Assembly (NCBI RefSeq): GCF_013463155.1
Contig: NZ_CP040781.1
Location: forward strand, 744,001-808,000
From: Staphylococcus sp. 17KM0847
Lineage (GTDB): Bacteria > Bacillota > Bacilli > Staphylococcales > Staphylococcaceae
Direction of reading: 5' to 3'
DNA: 64,000 bases
Made by a program: the position numbers and the translations under genes. Under the pieces are notes generated by a model that was not told the DNA's origin, ran no database searches, and saw only the letters and a program-made list of their open reading frames with translations. Of the stretch, positions 50,499-60,413 are shown piece after piece; within the stretch, counting starts at the first letter, position 1, and every line of letters starts with the position of its first letter.

Positions 50499-52868
50499 AT
50501 GGCGCAAACGAAGAAGCGTAAAACACAAACGTCGCGCGGTAAAAAACGTTCTTCTAAAAAGCAACAAAAAGATTCCCCAATACGTTTTATTTTAGCCATG
50601 ATCGTTGTGGTTATTGTAACACTTGGTATTTTTCAACTTGGTATCGTAGGTGTAGCGGTGGATAGTGTATTTAATTACTTATTCGGTTGGTCACGTTATT
50701 TAACATATGTGCTTGTATTGTTAGCGACAGGCTTTCTAGCGTACAATGGGAAGTTACCAAAAACAAGACGATTAACGGGATCTATCGTTTTACAGTTGGC
50801 ACTTCTTTTTCTTGCACAGCTCTTTTATCGAATGACTGGGGGGATTCAAGCAAGACGAGAACCTGTACTCACTTATGTATTTCAACGTTACAATGAGGAA
50901 AGTTTCCCTAACTTTGGTGGTGGGGTGTTAGGCTATTATGCCGTAGAGTTGTTTGGTTCTTTAATCTCCATTGCCGGTGTTGTATTGTTGACACTGATCC
51001 TCTTGTTGTCTAGTGGGATTTTATTACTCAAAAAACGCCATAGAGATGTTGGGAAACAATGGTTCGAACTGATAAAACAATGGGCAATAACGGCAAATGT
51101 TAAAATGACCAAGTATAGAGCACAACGTCGTATGGCAAACGAAGAAAAGAAAGCGACAAAACGTCAACAGCGTATCGCTCAAGAAAAGGCACCCAAAGAT
51201 GTATCAGACTTTCCAGAAGTACATGGTGTTGATGAACAAGAGCAGGGGCCATCTATTCCGATTTTGAGGCATCAACCTCCACAATCTGACAACATAGTGC
51301 ATGAAGATGAACAGCAAGAACCACCGAAACGCCAACGTACAGTTACACAAGCAACACAATCGCATGATGCTCAAGTTTCAACGAATGAGGCAGCGAACAG
51401 TGAAGCATCAGAAGAGGGACGATCGATTTCTCAAGTAGGAGCAGTAGAAAATCAAGCCTATCAATTACCACCGATTTCACTTTTAGATGCACCGAAAAAG
51501 CAACAGTCCATTGCGAAGGCAGATGTTCAACGTAAAGGGAGACTTTTAGAAACAACACTCAAAAATTTTGGTGTGAACGCAAAAGTGACCCAAATTCGTG
51601 TAGGACCCGCTGTGACGCAGTATGAGATTCAACCCGCCCAAGGGGTCAAAGTCAGTCGTATTGTTAATCTTCACAGTGATTTAGCATTAGCGCTCGCTGC
51701 TAAAGATATACGCATTGAAGCACCCATTCCGGGTAAGTCAGCAGTAGGTATTGAAGTCCCTAATGAACAGATATCACTTGTGACATTAAAAGAAGTGTTG
51801 GATGAGAAGTTTCCAACAACAAACAAGTTAGAAGTCGCACTTGGACGAGATATTTCTGGTGAACCCATTACAGCAGAGTTAGATAAGATGCCACATTTAC
51901 TTGTAGCCGGTTCAACAGGGAGTGGGAAATCGGTCTGTATCAATGGTATGATTACGAGCATATTACTCAATGCCAAACCACATGAAGTCAAGTTAATGAT
52001 GATTGACCCTAAAATGGTAGAATTGAATGTATATAATGGGATTCCCCATTTATTAACACCCGTCGTAACGAACCCACACAAAGCATCGCAGGCATTGGAA
52101 AAAGTTGTGGGTGAAATGGAACGACGTTATGATTTATTTCAGCATTCAGGTACACGTAATATTAAAGGATACAATGCATACATTGAACGCCAAAATGAAG
52201 CGTTAGATGAGAAGCATCCATTGTTACCGTATATTGTTGTAATTGTAGATGAGCTTGCTGACTTGATGATGGTTGCAGGAAAAGATGTTGAGACAGCGAT
52301 TACACGTATTACGCAAATGGCACGTGCAGCAGGTATACATCTGATCATTGCTACACAAAGACCCTCTGTTGATGTGATTACAGGTTTGATAAAAAACAAT
52401 ATTCCATCACGTATTGCATTCGCAGTCGGCTCACAAACAGACTCTCGAACAATTATAGATAGTGGAGGCGCTGAAAAGCTATTAGGTAAAGGTGATATGC
52501 TCTTTATCAAAAATGGGGGTTCAACACGTACGCGTGTCCAAGGTGCATTTTTAAGTGATAGTGAAGTTCAAAAAGTTGTAGATTATGTTGTAGCGCAACA
52601 ACAGGCGAACTATGTCAAAGAGATGACACCTGATGCGCAAGTAGATACAGAAGTAGCAGAAAGTGATGATCCGCTCTATAAAGAGGCGTATTTGTTTGTC
52701 ATTGAACAACAACGAGCAAGCACGTCGCTATTACAGCGGCAATTTCGAATTGGCTATAATCGAGCCTCTCGTATTATGGACGATCTTGAACGTAATCAAG
52801 TGATTGGTCCGCAAAAAGGCAGCAAACCGAGACAAATACTAGTTGATTTAAATAATGAAGAGGTGTAA
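50499..52868 (+). CDS. spoIIIE: SpoIIIE/FtsK-type DNA translocase
   Basis: DNA pump of 789 aa for chromosome segregation at the septum. After a basic N-terminus come four transmembrane helices (about 25-185) and a Gln/Glu-rich linker (220-330). The motor domain has Walker A GSTGSGKS (471-478) and Walker [14 protein letters not shown]. The C-terminal winged-helix gamma domain ([20 protein letters not shown]) recognises DNA polarity sequences. Staphylococci carry a second FtsK elsewhere; the position upstream of the GntR and M16 genes fits SpoIIIE. Confidence 0.93.
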   Translation: MAQTKKRKTQTSRGKKRSSKKQQKDSPIRFILAMIVVVIVTLGIFQLGIVGVAVDSVFNYLFGWSRYLTYVLVLLATGFLAYNGKLPKTRRLTGSIVLQLALLFLAQLFYRMTGGIQARREPVLTYVFQRYNEESFPNFGGGVLGYYAVELFGSLISIAGVVLLTLILLLSSGILLLKKRHRDVGKQWFELIKQWAITANVKMTKYRAQRRMANEEKKATKRQQRIAQEKAPKDVSDFPEVHGVDEQEQGPSIPILRHQPPQSDNIVHEDEQQEPPKRQRTVTQATQSHDAQVSTNEAANSEASEEGRSISQVGAVENQAYQLPPISLLDAPKKQQSIAKADVQRKGRLLETTLKNFGVNAKVTQIRVGPAVTQYEIQPAQGVKVSRIVNLHSDLALALAAKDIRIEAPIPGKSAVGIEVPNEQISLVTLKEVLDEKFPTTNKLEVALGRDISGEPITAELDKMPHLLVAGSTGSGKSVCINGMITSILLNAKPHEVKLMMIDPKMVELNVYNGIPHLLTPVVTNPHKASQALEKVVGEMERRYDLFQHSGTRNIKGYNAYIERQNEALDEKHPLLPYIVVIVDELADLMMVAGKDVETAITRITQMARAAGIHLIIATQRPSVDVITGLIKNNIPSRIAFAVGSQTDSRTIIDSGGAEKLLGKGDMLFIKNGGSTRTRVQGAFLSDSEVQKVVDYVVAQQQANYVKEMTPDAQVDTEVAESDDPLYKEAYLFVIEQQRASTSLLQRQFRIGYNRASRIMDDLERNQVIGPQKGSKPRQILVDLNNEEV

Positions 52869-52871
52869 GTC

Positions 52872-53594
52872 GTGTCAGTAAATCCAGATGTCAATAAAGT
52901 AAAAGAATGGATATTGCAAGAGATTGTTGCAGAGCATTTAAAGCCGGGAGAATCACTGCCGAGCTTACTCACGATGGCACGCACTTGTGAAGTCAAAACA
53001 GACGATGTACAAGTGGCTATCCATGAACTTGTTACTGAACAAATCGTCTCAGAAAATTTTGAAGAAGGGGTACGTGTGAAAATCCCACAACCTTTCTTCT
53101 ATCCACTTGATGAATTGATGAGCATTAGCCGTATGATTTCAGACAAAGGATATCAACATGGCACTGTTGTTTTAAGCCTAGATGAAGAGATGGCTTCGCT
53201 GGATGATTGTCGTGTGATGAATTTGGAACAGGGGCATTTTATTACGGTGATTGAACGGATCCGTACTGCAAATACGCAGCCTGTTGTTTATTGCTTAGAT
53301 AAAGTTGCAGTCAACGTATTACAACATTTTAGCCATCATGATGAACATCCATCGATACTTAAAGCGATTGAGATGACCACGCAGCAATCTATTGCATATG
53401 CTGAAACAGAAATAGAAACAATTAGTTATGAACCTTATATATCTGAAGCATTAGAAGCGGACCCACATGAAGGCTTGATGTTATTAAGACAAGTACATTA
53501 TACAAGCGAGGGACAACCCATCTTGTATTCGCTCAATTATTTTAAAAGTAGCCTTGTAAAATTTAAAACAGTAAGAAAACGTTTAGAGTTATAA
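52872..53594 (+). CDS. GntR-family transcriptional regulator (UTRA type)
   Basis: Protein of 240 aa with an N-terminal winged helix-turn-helix (about 1-70: VNKVKEWILQEIVAEHLKPG, LPSLLTMARTCEVKTDDVQV) and a C-terminal UTRA-like ligand domain. The effector is unknown. The start is GTG, 3 bases after spoIIIE. Bacillus has a GntR gene (ymfC) at this position. No dedicated operator could be identified. Confidence 0.88.
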   Translation: MSVNPDVNKVKEWILQEIVAEHLKPGESLPSLLTMARTCEVKTDDVQVAIHELVTEQIVSENFEEGVRVKIPQPFFYPLDELMSISRMISDKGYQHGTVVLSLDEEMASLDDCRVMNLEQGHFITVIERIRTANTQPVVYCLDKVAVNVLQHFSHHDEHPSILKAIEMTTQQSIAYAETEIETISYEPYISEALEADPHEGLMLLRQVHYTSEGQPILYSLNYFKSSLVKFKTVRKRLEL

Positions 53595-53613
53595 AGTTAA
53601 AGGAGAAATGTAT

Positions 53614-54879
53614 ATGCCATCAAAATCACAAGTACCCATTCATGTGATGCCAACAGATAAATTTAAAACAACAACAATCACATTTAAATTTATGGCACCA
53701 CTGAGTACCGACACCATGACAGAACGTACGTTATTGAGTGAACTTCTCGTACGTGCAACACAAAAATATCCAACTGATAAAGCATTTAAGCAACATTTAT
53801 CTCATTTGTATGGGGCATATATCAATAGTACAGTTTCAAAGTTTAAAGATCAGCACGTTATAACGATCAGCTTGGAAATTGTAAATGAACGCTATTTATT
53901 AGATGATACGGATTTATTAGATGAAGGTCTTGCTTTATTAAAAGAAGTCATATACCACCCACTCGTAACAGATGGGCAATTTGATTCAACATTTATAACA
54001 CAAGAGAAGCGTTTATTAGATAATAAGCTGATTTCGATTGAAGACAATAAAACACAATTAGCGTATTTGAAGTTATTAGAGCATATGTTTGGCGACCATC
54101 CGTATCGCTATCCAGCGATTGGTTTACGCACACATCTTGAAGCGATTACGCCAGAAGTATTATATGATACATATCAAAATATGTTGCATCATGATAAATG
54201 TGCGGTTTATGTTATTGGGAATGTCAAAAAAGCTCAAACAAAAGCTAAAATAGAATCTGCCTTTAATTTGAAACCATTCGTTTATGAACCGACAGCATTT
54301 GGACAAGTCATTGATGTAACACGACCGGTTAATGAAGTTGTGGAAACAGCAGACATTGATCAAGCTAAACTTAATATGGGATTTCGCTTTCCAACACAGT
54401 ATTGTGCGTCTAACTATGCGACATTTATTGTATTTAATGTGATGTTTGGTGCCGACCCTTCATCTGTATTATTTAGTGAAGTGCGTGAAAAACAAAGTCT
54501 TGCATATTCTATCCATTCTCAAATAGATGGAAAAAATGGTTTTTTATTTGTTTTGAGCGGTGTATCAAGCGCAGCATATCATGTTGCGAAAGAAACGATT
54601 ATAACAGCTTTTAATCAGTTCAAACAAGGCGCATTCACAGATGAAAAGATGGAATTAGCCAAAAAAATCGTTTTATCACATCTCAAGGAAATAAAAGACC
54701 GTCCGAAACAAATGATTGATCAAATGCATAAGCAATTACTGGTAGATCGACCAGAATCTGAAGAAGCATTTGAAGCTCGAATACACGCCGTCACACGTGA
54801 AGATATTCAACAACTTTGTCAACAAGCACAACTGGATACGATTTATATTTTGACAAAGGAGGGGACTGAACATGCGTAA
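53614..54879 (+). CDS. ymfF: M16 peptidase-like protein, YmfF type (no zinc motif)
   Basis: A 421-aa protein with the inverzincin/M16 fold (SLAYSIHSQIDGKNGFLF, FGADPSSVLFSEVREKQ), but no HxxEH is present anywhere, so it is probably the non-catalytic half of a heterodimer with the next gene. ATG 53614 is used: it is 7 bases from AAAGGAGA, while ATG 53608 is only 1 base away. It overlaps ymfH by 8 bases. The substrate is unknown. Confidence 0.88.
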   Translation: MPSKSQVPIHVMPTDKFKTTTITFKFMAPLSTDTMTERTLLSELLVRATQKYPTDKAFKQHLSHLYGAYINSTVSKFKDQHVITISLEIVNERYLLDDTDLLDEGLALLKEVIYHPLVTDGQFDSTFITQEKRLLDNKLISIEDNKTQLAYLKLLEHMFGDHPYRYPAIGLRTHLEAITPEVLYDTYQNMLHHDKCAVYVIGNVKKAQTKAKIESAFNLKPFVYEPTAFGQVIDVTRPVNEVVETADIDQAKLNMGFRFPTQYCASNYATFIVFNVMFGADPSSVLFSEVREKQSLAYSIHSQIDGKNGFLFVLSGVSSAAYHVAKETIITAFNQFKQGAFTDEKMELAKKIVLSHLKEIKDRPKQMIDQMHKQLLVDRPESEEAFEARIHAVTREDIQQLCQQAQLDTIYILTKEGTEHA

Positions 54880-56161
54880 AACATATTATGAACAAATTGA
54901 TGAGACTGTTTTTCAAACACAATTGGATAATGGATTGAACCTCTTTATTATTCCAAAGGTTGGCTTTCAAAAAACATTCGTGACATACACCACACAATTT
55001 GGCTCACTCGATTCACGTTTTAAACCACATGGCTCAGATACGTTTGTTACAGTGCCTGATGGTGTTGCACACTTTTTAGAACATAAGTTGTTTGAAAAAG
55101 AAGACGGTGATTTGTTTACAGATTTTGCCGAACATGATGCACAAGTCAACGCTTTTACAAGTTTTGATCGTACAAGTTATTTGTTTAGTGCAACCAATTA
55201 CATAGAAGATAATATTATTCGCTTGTTGAAGATGGTAGAGTCTCCTTATTTTACGGAAGCATCCGTAGAAAAAGAAAAAGGGATTATTGCTGAAGAAATT
55301 AAAATGTATCAAGAACAACCGGGTTATCGATTGATGTTTAATACGTTGCGTGGTATGTATCAAGATCATCCTGTCAAAGTGGATATTGCAGGGAGTGTCG
55401 ACAGCATTTATCAAATTACGAAAGATGACTTATATCTTTGTTATGAGACATTTTATCATCCATCGAATATGGTGTTATTCATTGTAGGGGATGTTGATCC
55501 AGAACATATGTATCAGCTGGTTAAAAACCATGAAGATGCACGTCATATTACCGCGCAGCCTGAAATTATACGTGATCCGTTGCATGAGCCCCATACGCTT
55601 GTAACTGAAACAATACGTGAGACAATGGATGTGCAAGCGCCTCGACTGATGCTTGGTTTTAAAAACAAACAGAGACAGGTCACTGCGCGTCAACGTGTCC
55701 AAGAAAATATGGAAATGTCTTTCTTCTTTGAGCTTGTATTTGGAGAAGAGACACCATTTTACCAAACATTGTTGAACGAAAACTTAATAGATACGACGTT
55801 TAATTATCAGTCTGTTATTGAACCGACATACAGCTTTTCAGTTGTTGCATCCACAACACATCATCCAGAACAACTGAAAAAACAGCTATTAGATGAGTTA
55901 CATCGCAAGTTGGGGTGTATTGAAGATCAAGAAGCGTTTGACCTGTTAAAGCGTCAATTTATGGGAGAATATATTTCAAGCTTAAATGCGCCAGAATATA
56001 TCGCAAATCAATCGACAAAATTTTATTTTGATGGTGTCAGTTTATTTGACCTTCTAACAATTATTGATGACATTACGTTAGCATCTATGAATGACACAGT
56101 ACAACAACGCCTTGATTTGACAAGCGTTGTAGATAGTCGGTTGGAGATGAAACAATCATGA
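54872..56161 (+). CDS. ymfH: M16-family zinc peptidase, YmfH type
   Basis: Putative peptidase of 429 aa with an intact zinc motif H67-F-L-E70-H71 and a downstream Glu in IIAEEIKMYQ (E141/E142) as likely third ligand. The C-terminal M16 half follows. AAAGGAGGGG inside ymfF precedes the ATG, so the two are translationally coupled and likely form a heterodimer. Related pairs process small peptides in some bacteria; the target here is not known. Confidence 0.9.
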   Translation: MRKTYYEQIDETVFQTQLDNGLNLFIIPKVGFQKTFVTYTTQFGSLDSRFKPHGSDTFVTVPDGVAHFLEHKLFEKEDGDLFTDFAEHDAQVNAFTSFDRTSYLFSATNYIEDNIIRLLKMVESPYFTEASVEKEKGIIAEEIKMYQEQPGYRLMFNTLRGMYQDHPVKVDIAGSVDSIYQITKDDLYLCYETFYHPSNMVLFIVGDVDPEHMYQLVKNHEDARHITAQPEIIRDPLHEPHTLVTETIRETMDVQAPRLMLGFKNKQRQVTARQRVQENMEMSFFFELVFGEETPFYQTLLNENLIDTTFNYQSVIEPTYSFSVVASTTHHPEQLKKQLLDELHRKLGCIEDQEAFDLLKRQFMGEYISSLNAPEYIANQSTKFYFDGVSLFDLLTIIDDITLASMNDTVQQRLDLTSVVDSRLEMKQS

Positions 56162-56859
56162 AAGCACTTGTCGTAGGAGGATCAGGAACGATAGGTCGTG
56201 CCATTGTGCATGACCTTCTTTCTCGTGGTTATGAAGTCATTTTAACGTACTATCAAACTCCGCAATCTACATTAATATCACAATATGAAGGTCAACCTGT
56301 ACAGCTGGTGCATTTGGATGTATCGCAACCGATTGAAGTTGAAGTCTTGGAAAATATTCATAATATCGATGCTTTGATCTATGTAAGCGGTCGTGCATTA
56401 TACGGGATGTTACAAGATATGACCTCTTCTCAAATTCATGAAGCTTACCATATGCATGTCTATAACTTTATTAAAATCACGCAATATTTTGTGAATCAGC
56501 TTATCGCAAGTGACCATGGACGTATTATTGTTATGTCATCGATATGGGGAGAAGCCGGAGCGAGTTTTGAGACGATTTATTCAGCGATGAAAGCGGCACA
56601 GATTGGTTTTGTTAAAGCGCTAAGTCAAGAGCTTGCATTAACACAAGTTACAGTCAATGCCATTGCGCCGGGAGTTGTCGCTGGGAAAATGAGTGATGAG
56701 CTGGATAATGCGGATTTAGAGGATCTGATCGAGACATTGCCTCAACAGCGACTGATTGATCCTGAAGAGATTGCACATACGGTATCTTATCTATTGTCGC
56801 CACATGCTAAAAGTATTACAGGAACGGTACAACGTATTAATGGTGGCTGGTATCGATAA
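56158..56859 (+). CDS. ymfI: Short-chain dehydrogenase/reductase (YmfI-like)
   Basis: A 233-aa SDR with cofactor motif GGSGTIGRAIVHDLL, catalytic Ser in VMSSIWGEAG, and YxxxK in IYSAMKAAQ. The family resembles FabG, but the substrate is not known. It overlaps ymfH by 4 bases (ATGA), continuing the coupled cluster. Confidence 0.88.
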   Translation: MKALVVGGSGTIGRAIVHDLLSRGYEVILTYYQTPQSTLISQYEGQPVQLVHLDVSQPIEVEVLENIHNIDALIYVSGRALYGMLQDMTSSQIHEAYHMHVYNFIKITQYFVNQLIASDHGRIIVMSSIWGEAGASFETIYSAMKAAQIGFVKALSQELALTQVTVNAIAPGVVAGKMSDELDNADLEDLIETLPQQRLIDPEEIAHTVSYLLSPHAKSITGTVQRINGGWYR

Positions 56860-56907
56860 TTGTTATAATGTGACTAAGTATGACTGCTTTAAAAGGGGTG
56901 AACGGAG

Positions 56908-57741
56908 ATGACAACCGTTGAAAAGAAAGAATGGTATTTAGAATATGATATTAACAAAAATCGTGCCGGCTTACTCGGCGATGTTTCGAGCTTGTTGGGG
57001 ATGATGGGCATTAATATTGGCTCAATTAATGGTATTGAGACGTCGACACGTGCTTTTATTATTAAATCGGATAGTGAAGAAAAGGTGAAGCGCTTTGAAA
57101 CACTATTACAAGAAATTGATGATATTTCTTTACGTGTATTGAGACCGCCAGAACTTAAAGATCGTTTAGCAGTACGTCACGGTAGATATTTGAAACAAGA
57201 TAAACATGATAAGAAAATCTTTCGCTTTGAACGTGATGATTTGGGATTACTCGTTGACTTTATGGCAGAGCTATTCAAAGAAGAAGGGCATAAGTTAATC
57301 GGCATCCGAGGCATGCCACGCGTTGGGAAAACAGAATCTATTGTTGCCGGGAGTGTATCTGCACATAAAAGATGGCTTTTCATTAGTTCCACATTGATTA
57401 AACAAACCGTACGTAGCTCATTGATTAAAGGTGAGTACGATAAAGATCATGTTTATATTATAGACGGTGCTGTAACAGCAAGAGAGCATAATCCTAAGCA
57501 TCAAGAGTTAGTGAGAGAAGTGATGTCGCTACCATCCATCAAAGTTGTAGAGCATCCTGATTTATTTGTAGAGGCGAGTGATTATGTGATGGATGACTTT
57601 GATTATATTATTGAATTGCGTGCTGAAGAAAATCAGAAAATCGAATATGAAGCAATGAAACAACAAACAGTACGCAGTAAAAATAATTTAGATTTTGGTG
57701 ATACTTTTGGTGGCTTCGGTGATGGATTTGGTTCACTGTAA
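56908..57741 (+). CDS. ymfK: DUF3388 protein with ACT-like N-terminus and P-loop (YmfK-like)
   Basis: Protein of 277 aa. The N-terminal ~80 residues look like an ACT-type domain (LEYDINKNRAGLLGDVSSLL, GINIGSINGIE). A P-loop follows, GMPRVGKT (135-142), and the C-terminus is Gly/Phe-rich (FGDTFGGFGDGFGSL). The function is unknown; the combination suggests ligand-dependent nucleotide binding. The ATG is in the AAAGGGGTGA context. Confidence 0.85.
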   Translation: MTTVEKKEWYLEYDINKNRAGLLGDVSSLLGMMGINIGSINGIETSTRAFIIKSDSEEKVKRFETLLQEIDDISLRVLRPPELKDRLAVRHGRYLKQDKHDKKIFRFERDDLGLLVDFMAELFKEEGHKLIGIRGMPRVGKTESIVAGSVSAHKRWLFISSTLIKQTVRSSLIKGEYDKDHVYIIDGAVTAREHNPKHQELVREVMSLPSIKVVEHPDLFVEASDYVMDDFDYIIELRAEENQKIEYEAMKQQTVRSKNNLDFGDTFGGFGDGFGSL

Positions 57742-57760
57742 GGTTTGAGGAGGAAGTCAG

Positions 57761-58156
57761 TTGAAATTGATAGGTGAAGTATTACAAAGTAAGCGTGAAC
57801 GTTTAGGGATGACGTTATCAGAATTGGAAAAGCGTACGCAGATTCGACGAGAAACATTAAGGGCTATTGAGCACAATCAGTTTGAATTATTGAGCCATCA
57901 GCGTTATGTGATTGGCTTTATTCGCAAATATGCAAAAGCTGTCAATATTGAGAGTACACAGTTGATCGAAAAACATCAACAAGAACTGCCTAAAATAGAC
58001 CATACGATGGCAGACGTTTCACATCAGGTTATGACGAATCAAATAGATCTTTCTCAGCAGCAGCCAGACAAAGAAACGAAGCAACTGGCATTCGTAATGG
58101 GTGGTGCATTCGTAATAACAGCTGTGTTATGGGTGCTTTTGACACTTATGTTATAA
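57761..58156 (+). CDS. ymfM: RodZ-like HTH membrane protein (YmfM-like)
   Basis: A 131-aa protein with an N-terminal HTH (about 14-37: RLGMTLSELEKRTQIRRETL), an anchor helix near 108-130, and no large extracellular RodZ domain. RodZ-type proteins link MreB and cell shape in rods; in cocci the role is unclear. The start is TTG after GAGGAGGAAG. It precedes pgsA by 39 bases. Confidence 0.87.
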   Translation: MKLIGEVLQSKRERLGMTLSELEKRTQIRRETLRAIEHNQFELLSHQRYVIGFIRKYAKAVNIESTQLIEKHQQELPKIDHTMADVSHQVMTNQIDLSQQQPDKETKQLAFVMGGAFVITAVLWVLLTLML

Positions 58157-58195
58157 TAGGACGGTATGAAAAGATTATTGAAATGAGGCAGAACA

Positions 58196-58783
58196 ATGAA
58201 TATACCTAATCAGATTACACTATTTCGTGTTATACTCATTCCACTATTTATGCTTTTTGCGCTCGTTGATTTTGGTATGGGTCAAGTGGCATTTTTAGGG
58301 GGTCAGTCGATACGCATTGAGTTTCTAATCAGTGGCTTAATCTTTATTCTAGCGTCGTTAAGTGACTTTATAGATGGTTATTTGGCGCGAAAATGGCAAC
58401 TTGTGACAAATATGGGGAAATTTTTAGACCCTCTGGCAGATAAACTACTTGTATCTGCAGCGCTCATCGTATTAGTTGAGCTAGGTTTAACAAATTCAGT
58501 CGTTGCGATTATCATTATTGCGCGTGAATTTGCAGTAACAGGGTTACGCTTATTACAGATTGAACAAGGCTTTGTTAGCGCGGCAGGACAACTTGGAAAA
58601 ATTAAAACAGCTGTTACAATGATAGCGCTTGTTTTGATCCTTTTAGGAGAGCCATTCAGTCAATGGATAGGCTTAGCACTCGGTCAAATTTTATTATACA
58701 TCGGCGTCTTTTTTACAGTATTATCTGGGATTGAATATTTTTACAAAGGGCGAGATGTCTTTTTACAAGACAAACAAGCATAA
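58196..58783 (+). CDS. pgsA: CDP-diacylglycerol-glycerol-3-phosphate 3-phosphatidyltransferase
   Basis: Membrane enzyme of 195 aa that makes phosphatidylglycerol phosphate, using the CDP-diacylglycerol from CdsA. The CDP-alcohol phosphotransferase motif is intact: D57, D60-G61, A64-R65, G74, D78, D82 ([11 protein letters not shown]...[10 protein letters not shown]). About five to six hydrophobic helices. It ends in a terminator. Confidence 0.97.
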   Translation: MNIPNQITLFRVILIPLFMLFALVDFGMGQVAFLGGQSIRIEFLISGLIFILASLSDFIDGYLARKWQLVTNMGKFLDPLADKLLVSAALIVLVELGLTNSVVAIIIIAREFAVTGLRLLQIEQGFVSAAGQLGKIKTAVTMIALVLILLGEPFSQWIGLALGQILLYIGVFFTVLSGIEYFYKGRDVFLQDKQA

Positions 58784-58825
58784 GTGCTGTTTATTGCGAA
58801 GTGACAATATGAGCAAATGCATTTT

Positions 58826-58865
58826 AGAGGCTAGAGACATTGAGATGTTTCAGCCTCTTTTATTG
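58826..58865 (+). terminator. Intrinsic terminator after pgsA
   Basis: AGAGGCTAGAGACAT pairs with ATGTTTCAGCCTCT (one bulge) and is followed by TTTTATT. Confidence 0.87.
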
Positions 58866-59035
58866 TGGTCGTTTATTAAACGGAGGGATAGGATATAATA
58901 GATATACAAATAACGGAAAAGGACATTTAAAAAATAAAAGTGATAGATTTAAAGTTTTAAATAAGTGTTACGTAAAGGCGCAGTAGCGCTTAGGGTGTGA
59001 CGCATTTGTTTTATATGTCATAAGGAGGATATACA

Positions 59036-60193
59036 ATGAAAGTATGTATTATCGGCGTAGGGTCAGAATTGTTGTTAGGGCAAATTGCAAATACCAACGC
59101 ACAGTATATTTCACGTGTACTGAACGAGGCAGGACATCACGTACTTGAACATATCGTTGTTGGAGATAATCCAGAGCGACTTGCACGTGTAACACAGCGA
59201 GCAATGGCACAGTATGATGCAGTCATTTATACAGGAGGGCTGGGACCTACAAAAGATGATTTAACGAAACAAACTGTTGCACATATCATGGGAAAGACGT
59301 TAGTCATGAATCAGCGTGCATTAGCCTACATCGAGTCCTATTTTAAAGCACAGGATAAAGTGATGACGCCAAACAATCAACAACAGGCACTTGTTATTGA
59401 AGGTGCAACAGTCTTAGACAATCATTTTGGCATGGCACCGGGTATGTATATTGTATATGAAAATACACATGTCGTGATGTTACCGGGACCACCAAGTGAG
59501 ATGCAGCCGATGTTAGACAATGAATTCATGCCCTATTTCCAACAGTCCGGGCAGACCATTTATTCAGAAGTGCTTCGATTTTGTGGTATTGGCGAGTCAC
59601 AAGTTGAAACCGAGTTACTGGATTTAATAGAGGCCCAAACCAATCCGACGATTGCTCCATTAGCAGGTCAACATGAGGTGACGATTCGATTAACCGCAAG
59701 TGGTAGAGATGAAGCGGTGTGTCGAACATATATTCAACCGATTAAAAAAGAAATATTAGCACGACTGGGTCACTATTATTATGGCTCTAATGATATAACA
59801 CCTGAACAAGCCGTATTCGCACAACAACATCACACAATTGCGCTATATGATGGTGTCACACAAGGCTTACTTCACGCACGGTTGGTAGCACAAGGCAACA
59901 AACAAGTCATGAAAGGGTATATGATACATCATGAGCAGTTTATTGATTGTTCAGCTAAAATAGAGACGCAGTTATGGACTGGGGCATTATTTGTACAATC
60001 GCTTTATCAGACAGAACAAGCGATAAGCATACTATCTGTTGATAATACAGTCTATATCGGCTTTTTGAGTGGCAGTCACTTCGATATAGAACATTTTAAA
60101 ATGCCGTCACAACGCAACTTGCAAAGAGACCGTAGCCAAAACTATGTACTCATTGCGTGGTTGAATTGGATAAAGAAAAGTAAGCAAAAATGA
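59036..60193 (+). CDS. cinA: CinA-like protein with degenerate C-terminal domain
   Basis: A 385-aa protein. The N-terminal MoaB/COG1058 domain is well preserved (IGVGSELLLGQIANTNAQY, YTGGLGPTKDDLTK, LPGPPSEM). The C-terminal region, where typical CinA/PncC nicotinamide-nucleotide amidases carry ESCTGG and GIAGPGG, instead reads YDGVTQGLL with no TGIAGP-type motif. S. aureus CinA looks similar from memory. An adjacent recA gene is the usual neighbour. The ATG follows AAGGAGGA. Confidence 0.93.
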   Translation: MKVCIIGVGSELLLGQIANTNAQYISRVLNEAGHHVLEHIVVGDNPERLARVTQRAMAQYDAVIYTGGLGPTKDDLTKQTVAHIMGKTLVMNQRALAYIESYFKAQDKVMTPNNQQQALVIEGATVLDNHFGMAPGMYIVYENTHVVMLPGPPSEMQPMLDNEFMPYFQQSGQTIYSEVLRFCGIGESQVETELLDLIEAQTNPTIAPLAGQHEVTIRLTASGRDEAVCRTYIQPIKKEILARLGHYYYGSNDITPEQAVFAQQHHTIALYDGVTQGLLHARLVAQGNKQVMKGYMIHHEQFIDCSAKIETQLWTGALFVQSLYQTEQAISILSVDNTVYIGFLSGSHFDIEHFKMPSQRNLQRDRSQNYVLIAWLNWIKKSKQK

Positions 60194-60200
60194 TGGGTTG

Positions 60201-60255
60201 AGTACGTTTGTTCGTTAAAACAGACTTCAATGCAAAATAATCGAACAAACATTCG
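60201..60255 (+). promoter_or_regulatory. LexA (SOS) operator region of recA
   Basis: CGAACAAACATTCG (60242-60255) matches the Gram-positive LexA box CGAACNNNNGTTCG at all fixed positions but one. A second, poorer copy AGTACGTTTGTTCG occurs at 60201-60214. The two share the inverted 9-mer GTTTGTTCG/CGAACAAAC. Confidence 0.75.
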
Positions 60256-60264
60256 CTAAAACAC

Positions 60265-60293
60265 TTGTAATCTTAAAGGAAACCTTGTATAGT
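60265..60293 (+). promoter_or_regulatory. recA promoter
   Basis: TTGTAA (60265-60270), a 17-base spacer and TATAGT (60288-60293), 9 bases downstream of the main LexA box and about 120 bases before the recA start. Confidence 0.65.
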
Positions 60294-60413
60294 ATAACTA
60301 AATCAGATCACATCGATGAAATAATGAACGATAGAAAAATCTAAAATCATATATGAATCATATAGAAGTATATCAGTATAAAAAGAATTGCGATAAAGCA
60401 GGAGGTATTGACA

